Source: Pontixanthobacter gangjinensis | GTDB lineage: Bacteria; Pseudomonadota; Alphaproteobacteria; Sphingomonadales; Sphingomonadaceae | DNA length: 64,000 bases | Direction: 5' to 3' | NCBI RefSeq assembly: GCF_009827545.1 | Contig: NZ_WTYS01000001.1 | Coordinates: forward strand, 2,195,772 to 2,259,771 | Shown: one piece after another, positions 25,283 to 35,784 of the stretch | How positions within the stretch are numbered: the stretch's first letter is position 1 | Layout: every line of letters starts with the position of its first letter | The notes under the pieces: generated by a model | Database searches by the model: none | What the model was told of the DNA's origin: nothing | What the model saw: only the letters and a program-made list of their open reading frames with translations | Translations under genes and position numbers: made by a program

Positions 25283-26638
25283 ATGACAACCACTACACAC
25301 CTTTTGAACAGAAGGCGTTTTCTGCCGCTGTTTATCACCCAGCTTTTCAATGCGTTTAATGACAATCTCTACAAGAACGCGATGGTCCTGTTCGTAGTGT
25401 ATCAGGTATATAACTCGCCAAGCTCCGAAGGAACATTCGCGTCGGTCGCCTCGGGTTTGTTTATTTTGCCGTTCTTTTTACTGTCAGCATTGGCCGGGCA
25501 ACTCGCCGATATGCGAGATAAGGCGGCGATTATCCGAACTGTAAAAGCGTGCGAAATCATCTTAATGCTGATTGGCGCGGTAGGGCTTTATCTGGCGTGG
25601 ACAGGCTTTTTAGTCGAGGAAATTGCTATACCGCTTATGTTGCTGGCCTTGCTCCTAACCGGCGTCCAATCGACATTTTTGGGGCCTATAAAATACGCGA
25701 TTTTACCCCAGCATTTGAAGAAAGAAGAAGTGCTGGCTGGCACCGGATTGGTAGAAGCCGGCACCTATATCGCGATCCTTGCCGGAACCATCCTGGCCGG
25801 CTGGATCGACGTGCAATATGCAATGGTCGCGGTCGTTTTGACAGCAATCGCAGGCTATTTCGTCAGCCGCCAAGTGCCAGATGCGCCGCCCCAAGGGCTG
25901 ATCAAGGAGAAGCTCGACTGGAATATTTTCCGAGCTTCCAAAAACCTGATTCAAGAAACAATGCATAACCGCGAGGTTTTCTACGCGATTATGGCTATCA
26001 GCTTTTTCTGGACGATTGGCGCTGTGCTATTCATCCAGTTCATCCCGCTCGCAAAAAATGTCATCATGGCAGAACCCGCAGTTGCAAGCCTGTTCTTGGT
26101 CATTTTCTCGGTTGGGGTGGCAATCGGCTCAATTTCGATCAACATGCTGCTGAAGGGCAAGGTTTCAGCCAAGTATTCGCCGGTCTCGGTCCTTGCTATG
26201 GGGCTTTTTGTCGTAGCATTTTATTTTGTCACTCGGCTTTGGGCCGCTGATCAACCGACCGAGCTGCTCGGGGTTTGGGAATTTATCGCTTGGCCAATGG
26301 CAGCATTTCTGTTGCTCTGTTTGCTAGGGATTGCGGTTGCCGGGGGCATGTTCGTGGTTCCGCTTTACGCATTTTTGACGACCCGTGTCGCACCAGAGCA
26401 GGCCGCGCGGACAATCGCGGCCAACAATATTGTTAATTCGGGTGCAATGGTGGCCGGCTCGCTCGCAGCCATGCTGCTCAACGTGATCGGGATATCCATC
26501 CCTGAACAACTGCTCCTGAGTGCCGGAATGTGCCTGATATCCGCATGGTTAGGCCACCGGCTTTACAAGGCGGAGATTGCGGCGGCGTCAAAGGATTCGC
26601 CGACAAGCGGCAACCAATCCGAAGCCAGCTTTAACTGA
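25283..26638 (+). CDS. MFS transporter, LplT-like
   Basis: 451 residues with about 12 membrane segments. The opening FLPLFITQLFNAFNDNLYKNA is the signature of the lysophospholipid transporter LplT and of the transporter domain of Aas-type fusion proteins. In that family the acyltransferase partner follows or is fused; here there is none, the protein ending with a short polar tail. A lysophospholipid flippase role next to pgsA is plausible but remains inference. Confidence 0.8.
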   Translation: MTTTTHLLNRRRFLPLFITQLFNAFNDNLYKNAMVLFVVYQVYNSPSSEGTFASVASGLFILPFFLLSALAGQLADMRDKAAIIRTVKACEIILMLIGAVGLYLAWTGFLVEEIAIPLMLLALLLTGVQSTFLGPIKYAILPQHLKKEEVLAGTGLVEAGTYIAILAGTILAGWIDVQYAMVAVVLTAIAGYFVSRQVPDAPPQGLIKEKLDWNIFRASKNLIQETMHNREVFYAIMAISFFWTIGAVLFIQFIPLAKNVIMAEPAVASLFLVIFSVGVAIGSISINMLLKGKVSAKYSPVSVLAMGLFVVAFYFVTRLWAADQPTELLGVWEFIAWPMAAFLLLCLLGIAVAGGMFVVPLYAFLTTRVAPEQAARTIAANNIVNSGAMVAGSLAAMLLNVIGISIPEQLLLSAGMCLISAWLGHRLYKAEIAAASKDSPTSGNQSEASFN

Positions 26639-26822
26639 TGAAGATGGTCACCGCGATGAAGCATCCCAGATAGGCTGCAAAAAACCCGCGAATATCATTG
26701 CGTGTCAATCTCAGTTGGGGGCGTGCTCGAAGTGGAGGTGCCCCCGACCGTAAATGAGGCGGCAACGACGCAAGGAACGGGTGGCCCGCTTGCTCATCGG
26801 TAAGGACTAATGATCTTCTCAT
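26631..26822 (-). CDS. Possible small single-span membrane protein
   Basis: A 63-codon frame whose C-terminal 20 residues (after RLTRNDI: GFFAAYLGCFIAVTIFIS) form a convincing membrane helix, preceded by a Pro/Arg-rich stretch (LRSGAPPLRARPQLRLTR) that would stay inside. The start ATG has only a weak Shine-Dalgarno sequence. Its stop lies within the last 8 bases of the MFS gene. I recognise no family. It could be chance, but the rest of this 300-base gap holds nothing else. Confidence 0.4.
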   Translation of the reverse strand: MRRSLVLTDEQAGHPFLASLPPHLRSGAPPLRARPQLRLTRNDIRGFFAAYLGCFIAVTIFIS

Positions 26823-26952
26823 GCCCGAAGCGTTAACTGATCACTAACCATTATGCGCGCCGACAATCAGGGGCGTCACAGGATGGGACATTAAGCTTGT
26901 TATTCCACACGGCAGAGCAAACGCCCGCATCCGGCTGTTCAGGGCTGCTCGA

Positions 26953-27363
26953 TTAAGCGCCAGCGATTTCCATAATATGATCCCATTCTGATGGGCGCAC
27001 TTCACTGACAGACAAACGCATAAGCTTAACGACCTCCATTTCGGCCAGAGCGGGATCTGCCTTGATTTGCTTTAGCGAGACCGGGTTGGGAAGTTTGTAT
27101 TTGGGGATCAGCCTAACCGCTGCCCATTTCCCCTCGGGGTCGGTCGGGTCTGTGATTCCTGCAACGCTGACTTCAGCGATACCGACGATTTCCAACCCGA
27201 TGTTCGAATGGTAGAAAAATATCTGATCACCCACTTCCATAGCTGCAAGATTGTTCTTCGCACGGTGATTACGAACACCGCTCCAAATCCCTTCCTGGTC
27301 TTTGACCAGATCGTCCCAGCTATATTCGCAAGGCTCAGACTTCATCAGCCAGTATCTAGCCAT
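26953..27363 (-). CDS. EVE-domain protein
   Basis: 136 residues, the full EVE/thymocyte nuclear protein 1 fold: MARYWLMKSEPCEYSWDDL, WSGVRNHRAKNNLAAM, GDQIFFYHSNIGLEIVGIAEV and PEGKWAAVRL. EVE proteins are relatives of PUA/YTH domains that bind modified nucleotides. This stand-alone type is common in alphaproteobacteria and its exact role is unknown. Divergent from the GGDEF-EAL gene. Confidence 0.92.
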   Translation of the reverse strand: MARYWLMKSEPCEYSWDDLVKDQEGIWSGVRNHRAKNNLAAMEVGDQIFFYHSNIGLEIVGIAEVSVAGITDPTDPEGKWAAVRLIPKYKLPNPVSLKQIKADPALAEMEVVKLMRLSVSEVRPSEWDHIMEIAGA

Positions 27364-27532
27364 TCAGGTGCTCCGTTCGATAATTGTGCTGCTCAAGCCA
27401 TCTAACTGCCTAAGCAGGTGGATACTACTTTGCGCCACGGACAAATTAACCACTTCTTTAATTTAAGCGTGCGATTAGCACCGCGAGTAGAACTATTCCG
27501 GGGACGTTAGCGGGAGCTTTCCTGCTCGCAAG

Positions 27533-29200
27533 ATGTCAAAGACGAGCTATCCAGCTGGCGAAAGCCACAAACGAGTCCATCGTGACCTTATCGCACTTGG
27601 TATAGCTATAGCTGCGATCATCATGTTTGTTGGCACTGGCAGCACGGTCCTTCCAAAAATCGCACGCAGCTGGATACATGGTACAGCTGGGCCAGACCAC
27701 CTCCTCACCAATGCACTGCTACTCAATATCGCGCTGATAATCTTCGGGATGCGCCGTTACCGCCAGCTGATTTCCGAAATTGCCGAGCGCCGCAAGGCCG
27801 AAGAAAGCGCCAAAATTCTTGCAGAGACCGATGCACTGACAGGCTGCCTAAACAGGCGCAGCATTGGGTCAGCTACTGACAGACTTATTGCCGGTGCCGC
27901 TGCTGGCAAAGATGCCGTTGCCTTCCTGATGATTGACCTCGATAATTTCAAGCAGGTTAATGACCTTTACGGTCACACAGTCGGCGATGCAGTTCTGAAG
28001 CTTACCACTCAGCGAATTCAGGTAATTATGCCGCCTGATGCCTTGATTGCTCGCTTGGGCGGTGATGAATTCGCCTGCGTCATTCCATATTCAAGCCAGA
28101 ACCCCGATACAATCGACACGCTGGTTTCAAGGATGATAGCTGCGGTTAGTAAGCCTGAGACTATCAAGGGCTATCCTGTTGAGAATACCATGTCGCTTGG
28201 CATCGCGAATAATCTTGCGCAGGATTCCAGCGCGGACAGCTTCGTCAATGCCGATACGCTGATGCACCGTGCTGACATCGCGATGTATCATGCCAAGAAG
28301 CAGGGCAAGAATCGTTATTTTTGGTTCGAAGCATCAATGGAAAGCGAATTGCGTTTTCGCAATGAGCTGGAACAAGGTATCCGCAGAGGCATCCAAAAAA
28401 GTGAATTCGTGCCCTATTACGAACAGCAAATTGACTTGGACAGCGGTACGTTGGTCGGGTTCGAAATGCTGGCTCGGTGGAATTCGCCTGATCTGGGATT
28501 GGTCAATCCAACTATCTTCATCCCAATCGCCGAAGAGATTGGCGCAATTTCGATTCTATCCGAGCAATTAATTGAGCAAGCGCTAATCGACGCGAAACAA
28601 TGGAATCCGAAACTCACCTTATCGGTCAATATTTCGCCGGTCCAACTGCGCGACCCGTGGTTCTCACAAAAATTGCTCAAGTTACTGGTCAAACACAATT
28701 TCCCACCACAGAGGTTGGAGATTGAGATCACTGAAAGCTGCCTTCACGAAAACCTTGCCGTGGTGAAAACAATGATCACCAGCCTTAAAAACCAAGGCAT
28801 CCAGATCAGCCTCGACGATTTTGGAACTGGCTATTCAAGCCTTACCCAATTGCGTGCCCTTCCCTTTGACAGGTTGAAAATTGATCGCAGTTTTGTGGGT
28901 GAACTCAATGATGAAGAAGCAAGCGAGAAAATCGTCAATGCAATAATTTCATTGGGTCACGGACTTGATTTGCCGATCACAGCAGAAGGGATCGAAGACA
29001 CAAAAATTCTTGAAGCCCTGCGCGGTCGCGGGAAAATGAAGGGCCAAGGATATCTTTATGGCCGGCCTGAACCCGCCGAAAGGGTACTTATTCGCTTGAG
29101 AGATCTCAATATGCTATCCGTAAACCCTGGAACAGACGAGCCAGCAGCCACGGACAAGGACAAGGAACAGGTTTCTGAACGCCGTCGCAATTCCGCTTAG
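27533..29200 (+). CDS. Membrane-anchored GGDEF-EAL cyclic di-GMP enzyme
   Basis: 555 residues: two N-terminal membrane segments (about residues 22-45 and 60-78), a short coiled linker (IAERRKAEESAKI), a GGDEF domain (TDALTGCLNRRS to about residue 260) with intact RLGGDEFACV, and an EAL domain (about 280-530). The EAL active-site residues look complete: FEMLARW (the EAL position), NISPVQL, EITES, DDFGTGYSSL, KIDRSFV, AEGIED and QGYLYG. Both diguanylate cyclase and phosphodiesterase activity are therefore possible. No sensor domain beyond the membrane part is visible. Monocistronic. Confidence 0.92.
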   Translation: MSKTSYPAGESHKRVHRDLIALGIAIAAIIMFVGTGSTVLPKIARSWIHGTAGPDHLLTNALLLNIALIIFGMRRYRQLISEIAERRKAEESAKILAETDALTGCLNRRSIGSATDRLIAGAAAGKDAVAFLMIDLDNFKQVNDLYGHTVGDAVLKLTTQRIQVIMPPDALIARLGGDEFACVIPYSSQNPDTIDTLVSRMIAAVSKPETIKGYPVENTMSLGIANNLAQDSSADSFVNADTLMHRADIAMYHAKKQGKNRYFWFEASMESELRFRNELEQGIRRGIQKSEFVPYYEQQIDLDSGTLVGFEMLARWNSPDLGLVNPTIFIPIAEEIGAISILSEQLIEQALIDAKQWNPKLTLSVNISPVQLRDPWFSQKLLKLLVKHNFPPQRLEIEITESCLHENLAVVKTMITSLKNQGIQISLDDFGTGYSSLTQLRALPFDRLKIDRSFVGELNDEEASEKIVNAIISLGHGLDLPITAEGIEDTKILEALRGRGKMKGQGYLYGRPEPAERVLIRLRDLNMLSVNPGTDEPAATDKDKEQVSERRRNSA

Positions 29201-29246
29201 GTAATACATTGCCGTAGGACTGGACGCAGACGGGCTCGATGCATAG

Positions 29247-30065
29247 ATGCGCAGTATAATGCGCGTACCCTTCATCAAGATGCACGGCCTAGGCAACGAC
29301 TTCATCATGCTTGATGCACGGGTGGATGCGGTGCCTTCGATTGACAAGCAGATCGCTTCAGCGCTCGCGGACCGTAATACGGGAATTGGGTGCGATCAGT
29401 TGATCCTCCTTGAAAAATCCCAATTGGCCGATTTCAAGATGCGCATCTACAATTCTGATGGCGGCGAAGTTGAGGCATGCGGCAATGCTTCACGCGCTGT
29501 GGCACTGCTGCATGGCTCTGCCGCTTCGGTTGAAACCAATGGAGGCTTAATCACGGTCACTCCAACAGATAATGGTGCGCGTGTCGATATGGGCGTTCCT
29601 TCATTCGACTGGCAGTCAATTCCGCTTGAGTATGCGATGGACACCGCAAATCTGCCGCTTTCGTGGGAGGAATTGACCAATCCTATTGCGGTCAATGTTG
29701 GTAATCCGCACATTATCTTCTTTGTTGACGACTCCGAGACAATCGGACTCGACCGGCTGGGCCCTCTGATAGAAAATGACCCTTTGTTTCCCGAAGGTAT
29801 AAATGTGAATGTCGCTGATGTCCGAAACGGCGCCATCAACCTGCGCGTTTGGGAGCGAGGCGTCGGCTTGACCAAAGCCTGCGGTACAGGGGCCTGCGCC
29901 ACCGCGGTCGCTGCAATTAAAGGGGGATTGGTGACCTCCCCTGTTAAAGTCCATTTGCCGGGGGGAACGCTGGACATCCAATGGGCTGATGGGCAGCCAA
30001 TTATCATGGAGGGACCAGCCACCGAATCCTTCCGCGGGACATTCGAATGGGACGATTTCGCATGA
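29247..30065 (+). CDS. dapF: Diaminopimelate epimerase
   Basis: 272 residues. The two catalytic cysteines are in VEACGNASRAV near residue 77 and in KACGTGACATAV near residue 212; MHGLGNDF near the N-terminus and GIGCDQL are also typical. It converts LL- to meso-diaminopimelate for lysine and peptidoglycan. The start may be 29247 or the ATG at 29259 (MRVPFIKMHGLG); neither has a strong ribosome binding site. First gene of the coupled set dapF-mtaB-ftsY-yciB. Confidence 0.94.
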   Translation: MRSIMRVPFIKMHGLGNDFIMLDARVDAVPSIDKQIASALADRNTGIGCDQLILLEKSQLADFKMRIYNSDGGEVEACGNASRAVALLHGSAASVETNGGLITVTPTDNGARVDMGVPSFDWQSIPLEYAMDTANLPLSWEELTNPIAVNVGNPHIIFFVDDSETIGLDRLGPLIENDPLFPEGINVNVADVRNGAINLRVWERGVGLTKACGTGACATAVAAIKGGLVTSPVKVHLPGGTLDIQWADGQPIIMEGPATESFRGTFEWDDFA

Positions 30066-31246
30066 CCGCCTCAAACGGCGCGGAAGTCATCACACTTGGA
30101 TGCCGCCTAAACATTTCAGAAAGTGAGCAGATCAAGTCGATGCTGGCCGAGGATGACAACATTGTTGTCATCAACAGCTGTGCAGTAACGTCAGAAGCTG
30201 TCCGCCAAACCCGTCAAGCCATTCGCAAAGCGCGCCGGGCAAGGCCAGACGCTCGGTTGTTAGTTACCGGCTGTGCCGCAGACATCGAACGCGACCAACT
30301 TGGTACAATGCCCGAGGTAGACGGATTAATCGCAAACACGGCCAAGCTAGATCCTCGAGCATGGAACATTCCTGCGGGGCCGAATCCGGTTGTGGCCAGC
30401 CGAACGCGAGCTTTCATCACGGTACAAAACGGCTGCGACCATGCCTGCACTTTCTGCGTCATTCCTCAAGGCCGAGGCAAGAGCCGGTCGACGACGATCA
30501 CGCAAATATTAGAGCAAGTTGGCAAGCATCTGGAGCATGGAGCGCCGGAAATCGTGCTCACAGGCGTCGATGTCACCTCGTGGGGGCACGACTTGCCCAA
30601 TACACCCACGCTTGGGTCGATGGTAGCCGCCGTATTGAACAATTTTCCTGAATTGCAGCGTCTGCGCATGTCATCGCTTGACGGAATAGAAATCGACCCT
30701 TTGCTCGAGGATTTGCTTGCCAACGAGCAACGACTAATGCCGCATTTGCATTTATCGCTGCAGCATGGGCACGACATGATCCTGAAGCGGATGAAGCGCC
30801 GCCACTTGCGTCATGATGCGGTCGCTCTGGTTCAGCGCCTGAAGGCCAAGCGACCCGATATCGCGATTGGCGCGGACCTGATTGCCGGTTTTCCGACCGA
30901 AGACGATGCGATGCATCACGCTAACCGCTCGATTATCGGCGAGTTGGACATCGTCCATGGCCATATTTTCCCATACTCCCCTCGCCCCAACACGCCCGCT
31001 GCACGGATGCCGCAGATAGACCGTTCGATCATTAAGGCTCGCGCAGCGGAATTACGCGCAGATGTTGCTGAACGGCGGAGCACTTGGCTGCAAAGCCTTG
31101 TGGGCGAAGCGTTGCCAATCCTCGCCGAGCGTGACGGGACAGGCTATGCTCCAAACTTCGCCCGTGTTGCGGTTCCTGAAGGAATTGCGCCGGGCAGGAT
31201 TGTCACTTTGACACCGACCGGAATCGACAAGGGTTTGCTGCGATGA
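30062..31246 (+). CDS. mtaB: tRNA t6A37 methylthiotransferase MtaB
   Basis: 394 residues from the ATG overlapping the dapF stop. N-terminal MTTase domain with Cys in TLGCRLNISESEQI and INSCAV, and CAADIERDQLG; the radical SAM motif CDHACTFCVIPQGRGKSRS near residue 128; LIAGFPTEDD and a C-terminal TRAM domain. It adds the methylthio group to t6A at position 37. The N-terminus is compact compared with MiaB. Coupled by ATGA to ftsY. Confidence 0.9.
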   Translation: MTASNGAEVITLGCRLNISESEQIKSMLAEDDNIVVINSCAVTSEAVRQTRQAIRKARRARPDARLLVTGCAADIERDQLGTMPEVDGLIANTAKLDPRAWNIPAGPNPVVASRTRAFITVQNGCDHACTFCVIPQGRGKSRSTTITQILEQVGKHLEHGAPEIVLTGVDVTSWGHDLPNTPTLGSMVAAVLNNFPELQRLRMSSLDGIEIDPLLEDLLANEQRLMPHLHLSLQHGHDMILKRMKRRHLRHDAVALVQRLKAKRPDIAIGADLIAGFPTEDDAMHHANRSIIGELDIVHGHIFPYSPRPNTPAARMPQIDRSIIKARAAELRADVAERRSTWLQSLVGEALPILAERDGTGYAPNFARVAVPEGIAPGRIVTLTPTGIDKGLLR

Positions 31247-32166
31247 GCGATACAAGCTGGACCGACCGCGTTTTTGGCGGCTTCCGCAAAACATCTGAAA
31301 GACTTTCGACTAATCTGACGGCTGCTGTCGGCACAGCAAAGCTAGACGATACAACGCTCGATGATGTCGAAGATGCCTTGATCCTGTCTGATCTAGGGCC
31401 TTCGGCAGCGGCCCGCATAAGAGCCAAGCTTTCTGAAAAACGTTTCGGCCTCAACATAACCGAGCAAGAGCTGAAAGAAGCCGTTGCAGAAGAAATCGCG
31501 GAAATTCTGCGCCCGGTAGCCAAGCCGATAGAAATTGTCGCATTTCCCCGCCCACAAGTCATTTTGGTAATCGGCGTAAATGGCAGCGGAAAAACGACAA
31601 CTATCGCAAAGCTCGCCCATTGGTTCCAGGAAGACGATTACAGCGTGATGCTGGCTGCCGGGGATACGTTTCGTGCTGCGGCAATTGGTCAATTGGCGAC
31701 ATGGGCGGAACGTATCGGAACCCCGATAATTCGCGGACCAGAAGGCGGCGATCCAGCAAGCATTGTATTCGATGGCGTGAAAGCAGCGACCGCCCAAGGG
31801 ATCGACGCATTAATTGTCGACACCGCAGGCCGCCTGCAAAATAAACGTGAGCTGATGGATGAACTCGAGAAAATTCGCCGCGTTCTCGGCCGGTTAAACC
31901 CAGAGGCTCCACATGATGTGGTGCTGGTACTTGATGCGACAAATGGTCAAAATGCGCTGTCGCAAATCGAAACATTTAAAGAAGTCGCCGGCGTGACAGG
32001 ACTTATTATGACCAAGCTTGATGGGACCGCGCGCGGCGGCGTGCTGGTCGCTGCTGCCGAACAATTCGGCTTGCCTATCCACGCGATTGGCGTGGGCGAA
32101 ACTATTGATGATCTTAGGCCGTTCGACCCCGATCTGGTCGCGCGAGTTATTGCAGGAGTTGCCTGA
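31243..32166 (+). CDS. ftsY: Signal recognition particle receptor FtsY
   Basis: 307 residues. A short N-terminal helix bundle (about 1-80) lacks the long acidic A domain of E. coli FtsY. Then the NG GTPase domain: GVNGSGKTTTIAKLA (P-loop) near residue 110, DTFRAAAIGQL, DTAGRLQNKRELMDEL, TKLDGTARGG and GVGETIDDLRPFD. It docks SRP-ribosome complexes at the inner membrane. It overlaps mtaB by 4 bases and shares one base with the next gene. Confidence 0.96.
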   Translation: MSDTSWTDRVFGGFRKTSERLSTNLTAAVGTAKLDDTTLDDVEDALILSDLGPSAAARIRAKLSEKRFGLNITEQELKEAVAEEIAEILRPVAKPIEIVAFPRPQVILVIGVNGSGKTTTIAKLAHWFQEDDYSVMLAAGDTFRAAAIGQLATWAERIGTPIIRGPEGGDPASIVFDGVKAATAQGIDALIVDTAGRLQNKRELMDELEKIRRVLGRLNPEAPHDVVLVLDATNGQNALSQIETFKEVAGVTGLIMTKLDGTARGGVLVAAAEQFGLPIHAIGVGETIDDLRPFDPDLVARVIAGVA

Positions 32167-32834
32167 TGGCTGATGCACAAATCCCGAAAAAGCAAAGCTC
32201 TGGTTGGCTCAACGTGCTGGTCGACTATGGCCCGTTGGTGGTTTTTCTAGGCGTTTACAAATATTTTTCACCGGAGGAGAGCGAGGCAATTGCGGAGATC
32301 GCCGCGGTTATAAAGGGGACACTCGCGTTCATGGTCGCAGCGATAATTGCCTTGCTGTTTTCAAAGTTCAAGCTTGGCAAAGTGTCACCGATGCTGATGT
32401 TCTCAACAGCGCTAATAGTCGGATTTGGGGCGCTTACGATCTTTTTTGGCGATCCTACATTTGTCCAATTGAAGCCGACAATCATCTATTCGATGTTCGG
32501 GGCGGTCCTGATCATTGGTTGGTTGTGGAAAGGCAAAGCGCTGCTTAAAGTCCTGCTCGAAGCCGCATTTGAAGGCCTTAGCGATGAAGGCTGGCTAAAG
32601 CTTTCGCGCAATTGGGGCTTCTTTTTCTTTGCTCTCGCAGCACTCAATGAAGTCTTGCGATATTTCTACAATGTCGAGAATGATAGCTTTGAGACATGGC
32701 TGTGGGCCAAATTCTGGGTGTTTATGCCGCTGACATTCCTATTCACCTTCAGCCAGATACCTATGCTGCTGAAGCACGGCCTGGATATCGGTGAGACTGA
32801 TAAGGTGCTCAAGGAAGAACCGCCGGCAGGGTGA
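32166..32834 (+). CDS. yciB: YciB/IspZ family inner-membrane protein
   Basis: 222 residues with five or six membrane segments: LVDYGPLVVFLGVYKYFS at the N-terminus, ALIVGFGALTIFFGDPTFVQLKPTIIY in the middle and LSRNWGFFFFALAALNEV near the end, which are family signatures (intracellular septation protein A). A role in division or envelope synthesis is reported for the family, but the molecular function is unsettled. Last gene of the dapF operon. The 280 bases after it up to kup show no gene. Confidence 0.9.
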   Translation: MADAQIPKKQSSGWLNVLVDYGPLVVFLGVYKYFSPEESEAIAEIAAVIKGTLAFMVAAIIALLFSKFKLGKVSPMLMFSTALIVGFGALTIFFGDPTFVQLKPTIIYSMFGAVLIIGWLWKGKALLKVLLEAAFEGLSDEGWLKLSRNWGFFFFALAALNEVLRYFYNVENDSFETWLWAKFWVFMPLTFLFTFSQIPMLLKHGLDIGETDKVLKEEPPAG

Positions 32835-33115
32835 ACTCAAATTTTCATGAGTCAAACTCAGCGACGAGCAAGGAAATAATTTTCCAACTTCAGCACATTA
32901 TGATTGATGCTTTGGGACGGATTTTACCGACAGCCTATGTGCGCTGACTGCACAGGCACCGGCCGCCAACCGTAAATTGCCCCGGAGGGTGCCCCGCAAT
33001 CCAGCTTTAGCAATCAGGGCAAACATTCATTTTTCAATAACTTAAGCAAGGTCGGCGAAGGTGACGCAGTGTCCACTTCGTAAAGCATGTGTCACTGTGT
33101 TTCCTCGAAACCGCG

Positions 33116-35041
33116 CTAAATTCTGACTTGGCTGCCCAGCTCTACTACCCTGTTCGTTGGCAAGCGGAAGAATTCCATCGCCGTCGCCGAGTTCCTCAGC
33201 ATCCAAGCGAATATTTTCTCTCGCCAAATCGGCATCCCCGGTTTCTCTGATGGCAAAAGAGTTTGTCGCGAGAGGAAGAAACTTGTCTGCATCATGTCGA
33301 ACCTGCCGCCGCAACGATCCATATTTTTCAGTCCTTCGGGCACATCGGTTGCTTCCATGAAGCCGTAATGCAGCACGGCGCGGAAGAAGCCATCGCCCAA
33401 ATCATGATACTCGCATCTGGTTTCAGGATCGACATAGGGTATCTCGGCGATTTCTACCGTCAGGATGACTACGCGCTCGTGAATGACTTTGTTATGCTTG
33501 ATATTATGCAGAAGCGCAGACGGTACTCCGCCTTTTGCGGAGGCCATAAAGATCGCTGTTCCCGGAACACGGGTCGCGCTGTTCTTGGCTGACTTGGCGA
33601 ATATCTCCATCGGCAGAGTTACTTCCGACATTCGTTCCCGCATCAGCTTACGCCCACGCGCCCAAGTCGTGAGCAACGTAAAGGCGACGAATCCGACCAT
33701 CAGCGGGAACCAGCCACCGTCAGGAACCTTTGCTAGGTTCGCTGCGAAATAGGCACCGTCGACAATGAGGAACAGAACTACGATCGGCGCAGCATACCAC
33801 CATTTCCATTTCCAGACGCCCATCAGTAACACTGCCATCAGCAATGTATCGATGGTGACTGCACCTGTTACTGCAATGCCGTAAGCCGAGGCGAGATTGG
33901 ACGAGTTCTGGAATGTCAAAACCAACACAATCACTGCAATCATAAGCGCCCAATTGACAGTCGGGATGTAAATTTGGCCGCCTTCGGTTTCGCTAGTGTG
34001 GCGAATCGACAAGCGGGGAATATATCCCATCTGCATAGCTTGATGGGTGATCGAGAACGCGCCTGATATGACCGCTTGGCTGGCGATGAATGTCGCAAAT
34101 GTCGCCAATATTACCAATGGCAGGCGCCATTCCTCGGCAGCTAAGAAGAAGAACGGGCTCTGAATGGCCAGCATCGCTTGATCATTGGGTAGTCCAATAA
34201 TCATCGCGCCCTGCCCGAAATAATTGAGTAGCAAACAGGGCATGACAAATCCGAACCACGAAAGGCGCATCGGGCCGCGCCCAAAGTGCCCCATATCCGA
34301 ATAGAGGGCCTCTGACCCTGTCACAGCCAAAACAACAGAGCCAAGCGCCAAAAAGGCAGTCACCCCGTCCAGAATAAAGAAATTGACTGCATGATAGGGG
34401 TTCAACGCCCACAAAATTTCCGGTGTCTGGAAAATTTGCCATGCGCCCATGCTGGCGATGACCAGGAAATAGACAATCATAACAGGCGCAAACAAGGCGC
34501 CTACCTTAGCTGTTCCGCGCTTCTGAAGCAGAAACAAGCAAACCAGCAGCACTAGTGCGATAGGTATCACAAATGGGTCAAGCCGGTGATCCACAACCGT
34601 AAGTCCCTCGACAGCTGAAAGGACGGATATCGCGGGTGTGATCATACTGTCGCCGTAAAATAGCGATGTAGCAAAAACTCCTAGCAAAACCGCTATCCAC
34701 GCATATTTCGACTTGCCGATGTGGCTGGAAATGAGTGCGACCAAGGCGAGCGATCCGCCTTGTCCCTTGTTGTCGGCGCGCATTAATATCATGACGTACT
34801 GGATCGAAACAACCAGTGTCATGGACCAGAATATCAAGCTGATGACACCCAGAACATGGGCGTTGTCTAAGGCAAGTTTATACGGCCCGACAAAGGTTTC
34901 ACGAAACGCGTAAAGCGGACTTGTGCCGATATCCCCGAACACAACGCCAATTGCCCCAACTGCCAACGCGCCCTTCGTCGCGCTATGGCCCGTCTGCGAG
35001 CCTGGCGGCGGCGCGACAATGTGCTTGGATGCTTCAGTCAT
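33116..35041 (-). CDS. kup: Low-affinity potassium transporter Kup
   Basis: 641 residues: 12 membrane segments over residues about 25-470, starting with [21 protein letters not shown], the Kup/HAK family signature, then [37 protein letters not shown] and GGWFPL. The C-terminal 170 residues form the soluble domain. It imports K+ with protons. Monocistronic, normal length. Confidence 0.96.
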   Translation of the reverse strand: MTEASKHIVAPPPGSQTGHSATKGALAVGAIGVVFGDIGTSPLYAFRETFVGPYKLALDNAHVLGVISLIFWSMTLVVSIQYVMILMRADNKGQGGSLALVALISSHIGKSKYAWIAVLLGVFATSLFYGDSMITPAISVLSAVEGLTVVDHRLDPFVIPIALVLLVCLFLLQKRGTAKVGALFAPVMIVYFLVIASMGAWQIFQTPEILWALNPYHAVNFFILDGVTAFLALGSVVLAVTGSEALYSDMGHFGRGPMRLSWFGFVMPCLLLNYFGQGAMIIGLPNDQAMLAIQSPFFFLAAEEWRLPLVILATFATFIASQAVISGAFSITHQAMQMGYIPRLSIRHTSETEGGQIYIPTVNWALMIAVIVLVLTFQNSSNLASAYGIAVTGAVTIDTLLMAVLLMGVWKWKWWYAAPIVVLFLIVDGAYFAANLAKVPDGGWFPLMVGFVAFTLLTTWARGRKLMRERMSEVTLPMEIFAKSAKNSATRVPGTAIFMASAKGGVPSALLHNIKHNKVIHERVVILTVEIAEIPYVDPETRCEYHDLGDGFFRAVLHYGFMEATDVPEGLKNMDRCGGRFDMMQTSFFLSRQTLLPSEKPGMPIWREKIFAWMLRNSATAMEFFRLPTNRVVELGSQVRI

Positions 35042-35145
35042 AAAACCGGGGATCCCGACTGAGTGAAACCGGCGTCACCATGGCAACCGGGAGAAAGGCG
35101 GCGGCCATTAGCAGTAACGCCTAGGCCTCGCAACTGGCAGCGCAT

Positions 35146-35784
35146 TTAGTCAGTCAGACCGCCCGTCTGGCCCAGCAACTCGTCCAGGCGTCCAAGACGT
35201 TCTTCGAGTTGCGGACGCCACGCGGCATCATCCGGCGCATTTTCGAGCAAATCCGCCCAAACACCGCGCGCTTGACCAGGCTGGCCAGACCTTAGAAACG
35301 CCACCCCCAGAAAATAGGTTGGCGCGGGATTCAGCGGGTTTAGCTTTTCAGCTCGCGAGTAAGAATACATAGCAGCGGGCGTTAACGTGCCGTCTGCATG
35401 TTCTATCAATGCATTGCCTAGAGCCAGCCAAGCTTCTGCATCATCGGGTTTTTCTGTGACTGCATTGCGCAACATATTGGCTGCATCCTGATGCTTACCA
35501 TTGCGCGAAAACGCATCGGCCGTGACCACAAACCGACTTGGCATCATGTCCGGATCGAAAAATTCCCGGCGCGCCTCAATCATCGCGAAATTGCTTTCTC
35601 CTTCGACCGGATCGGTAGTTTTGGGCGCTCCGGAATAGCCCGGGTTGCCTTGCAATGCATATCCGGCAAGGCCGAACAACATCGCGGCGCCAAAAATGGA
35701 CCAAGCTGATTTTGGCAGCTTTAACACAAACGCAGCGATCAAGAACGCGGTGACGCCAAGCGCGATTAACGGTATCCAGCTCAT
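35146..35784 (-). CDS. ccmI: Cytochrome c maturation TPR protein CcmI (CycH-like)
   Basis: 212 residues: two N-terminal membrane helices (MSWIPLIALGVTAFLIAAFV and SIFGAAMLFGLAGYAL), then three tetratricopeptide units (about 85-200; AEAWLALGNALIEH, PAPTYFLGVAFLRSGQPGQA). It fits the apocytochrome chaperone that follows ccmH in Ccm system I, though shorter than classical CcmI. It is the last gene of the ccm operon and overlaps ccmH by 4 bases. Confidence 0.82.
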   Translation of the reverse strand: MSWIPLIALGVTAFLIAAFVLKLPKSAWSIFGAAMLFGLAGYALQGNPGYSGAPKTTDPVEGESNFAMIEARREFFDPDMMPSRFVVTADAFSRNGKHQDAANMLRNAVTEKPDDAEAWLALGNALIEHADGTLTPAAMYSYSRAEKLNPLNPAPTYFLGVAFLRSGQPGQARGVWADLLENAPDDAAWRPQLEERLGRLDELLGQTGGLTD

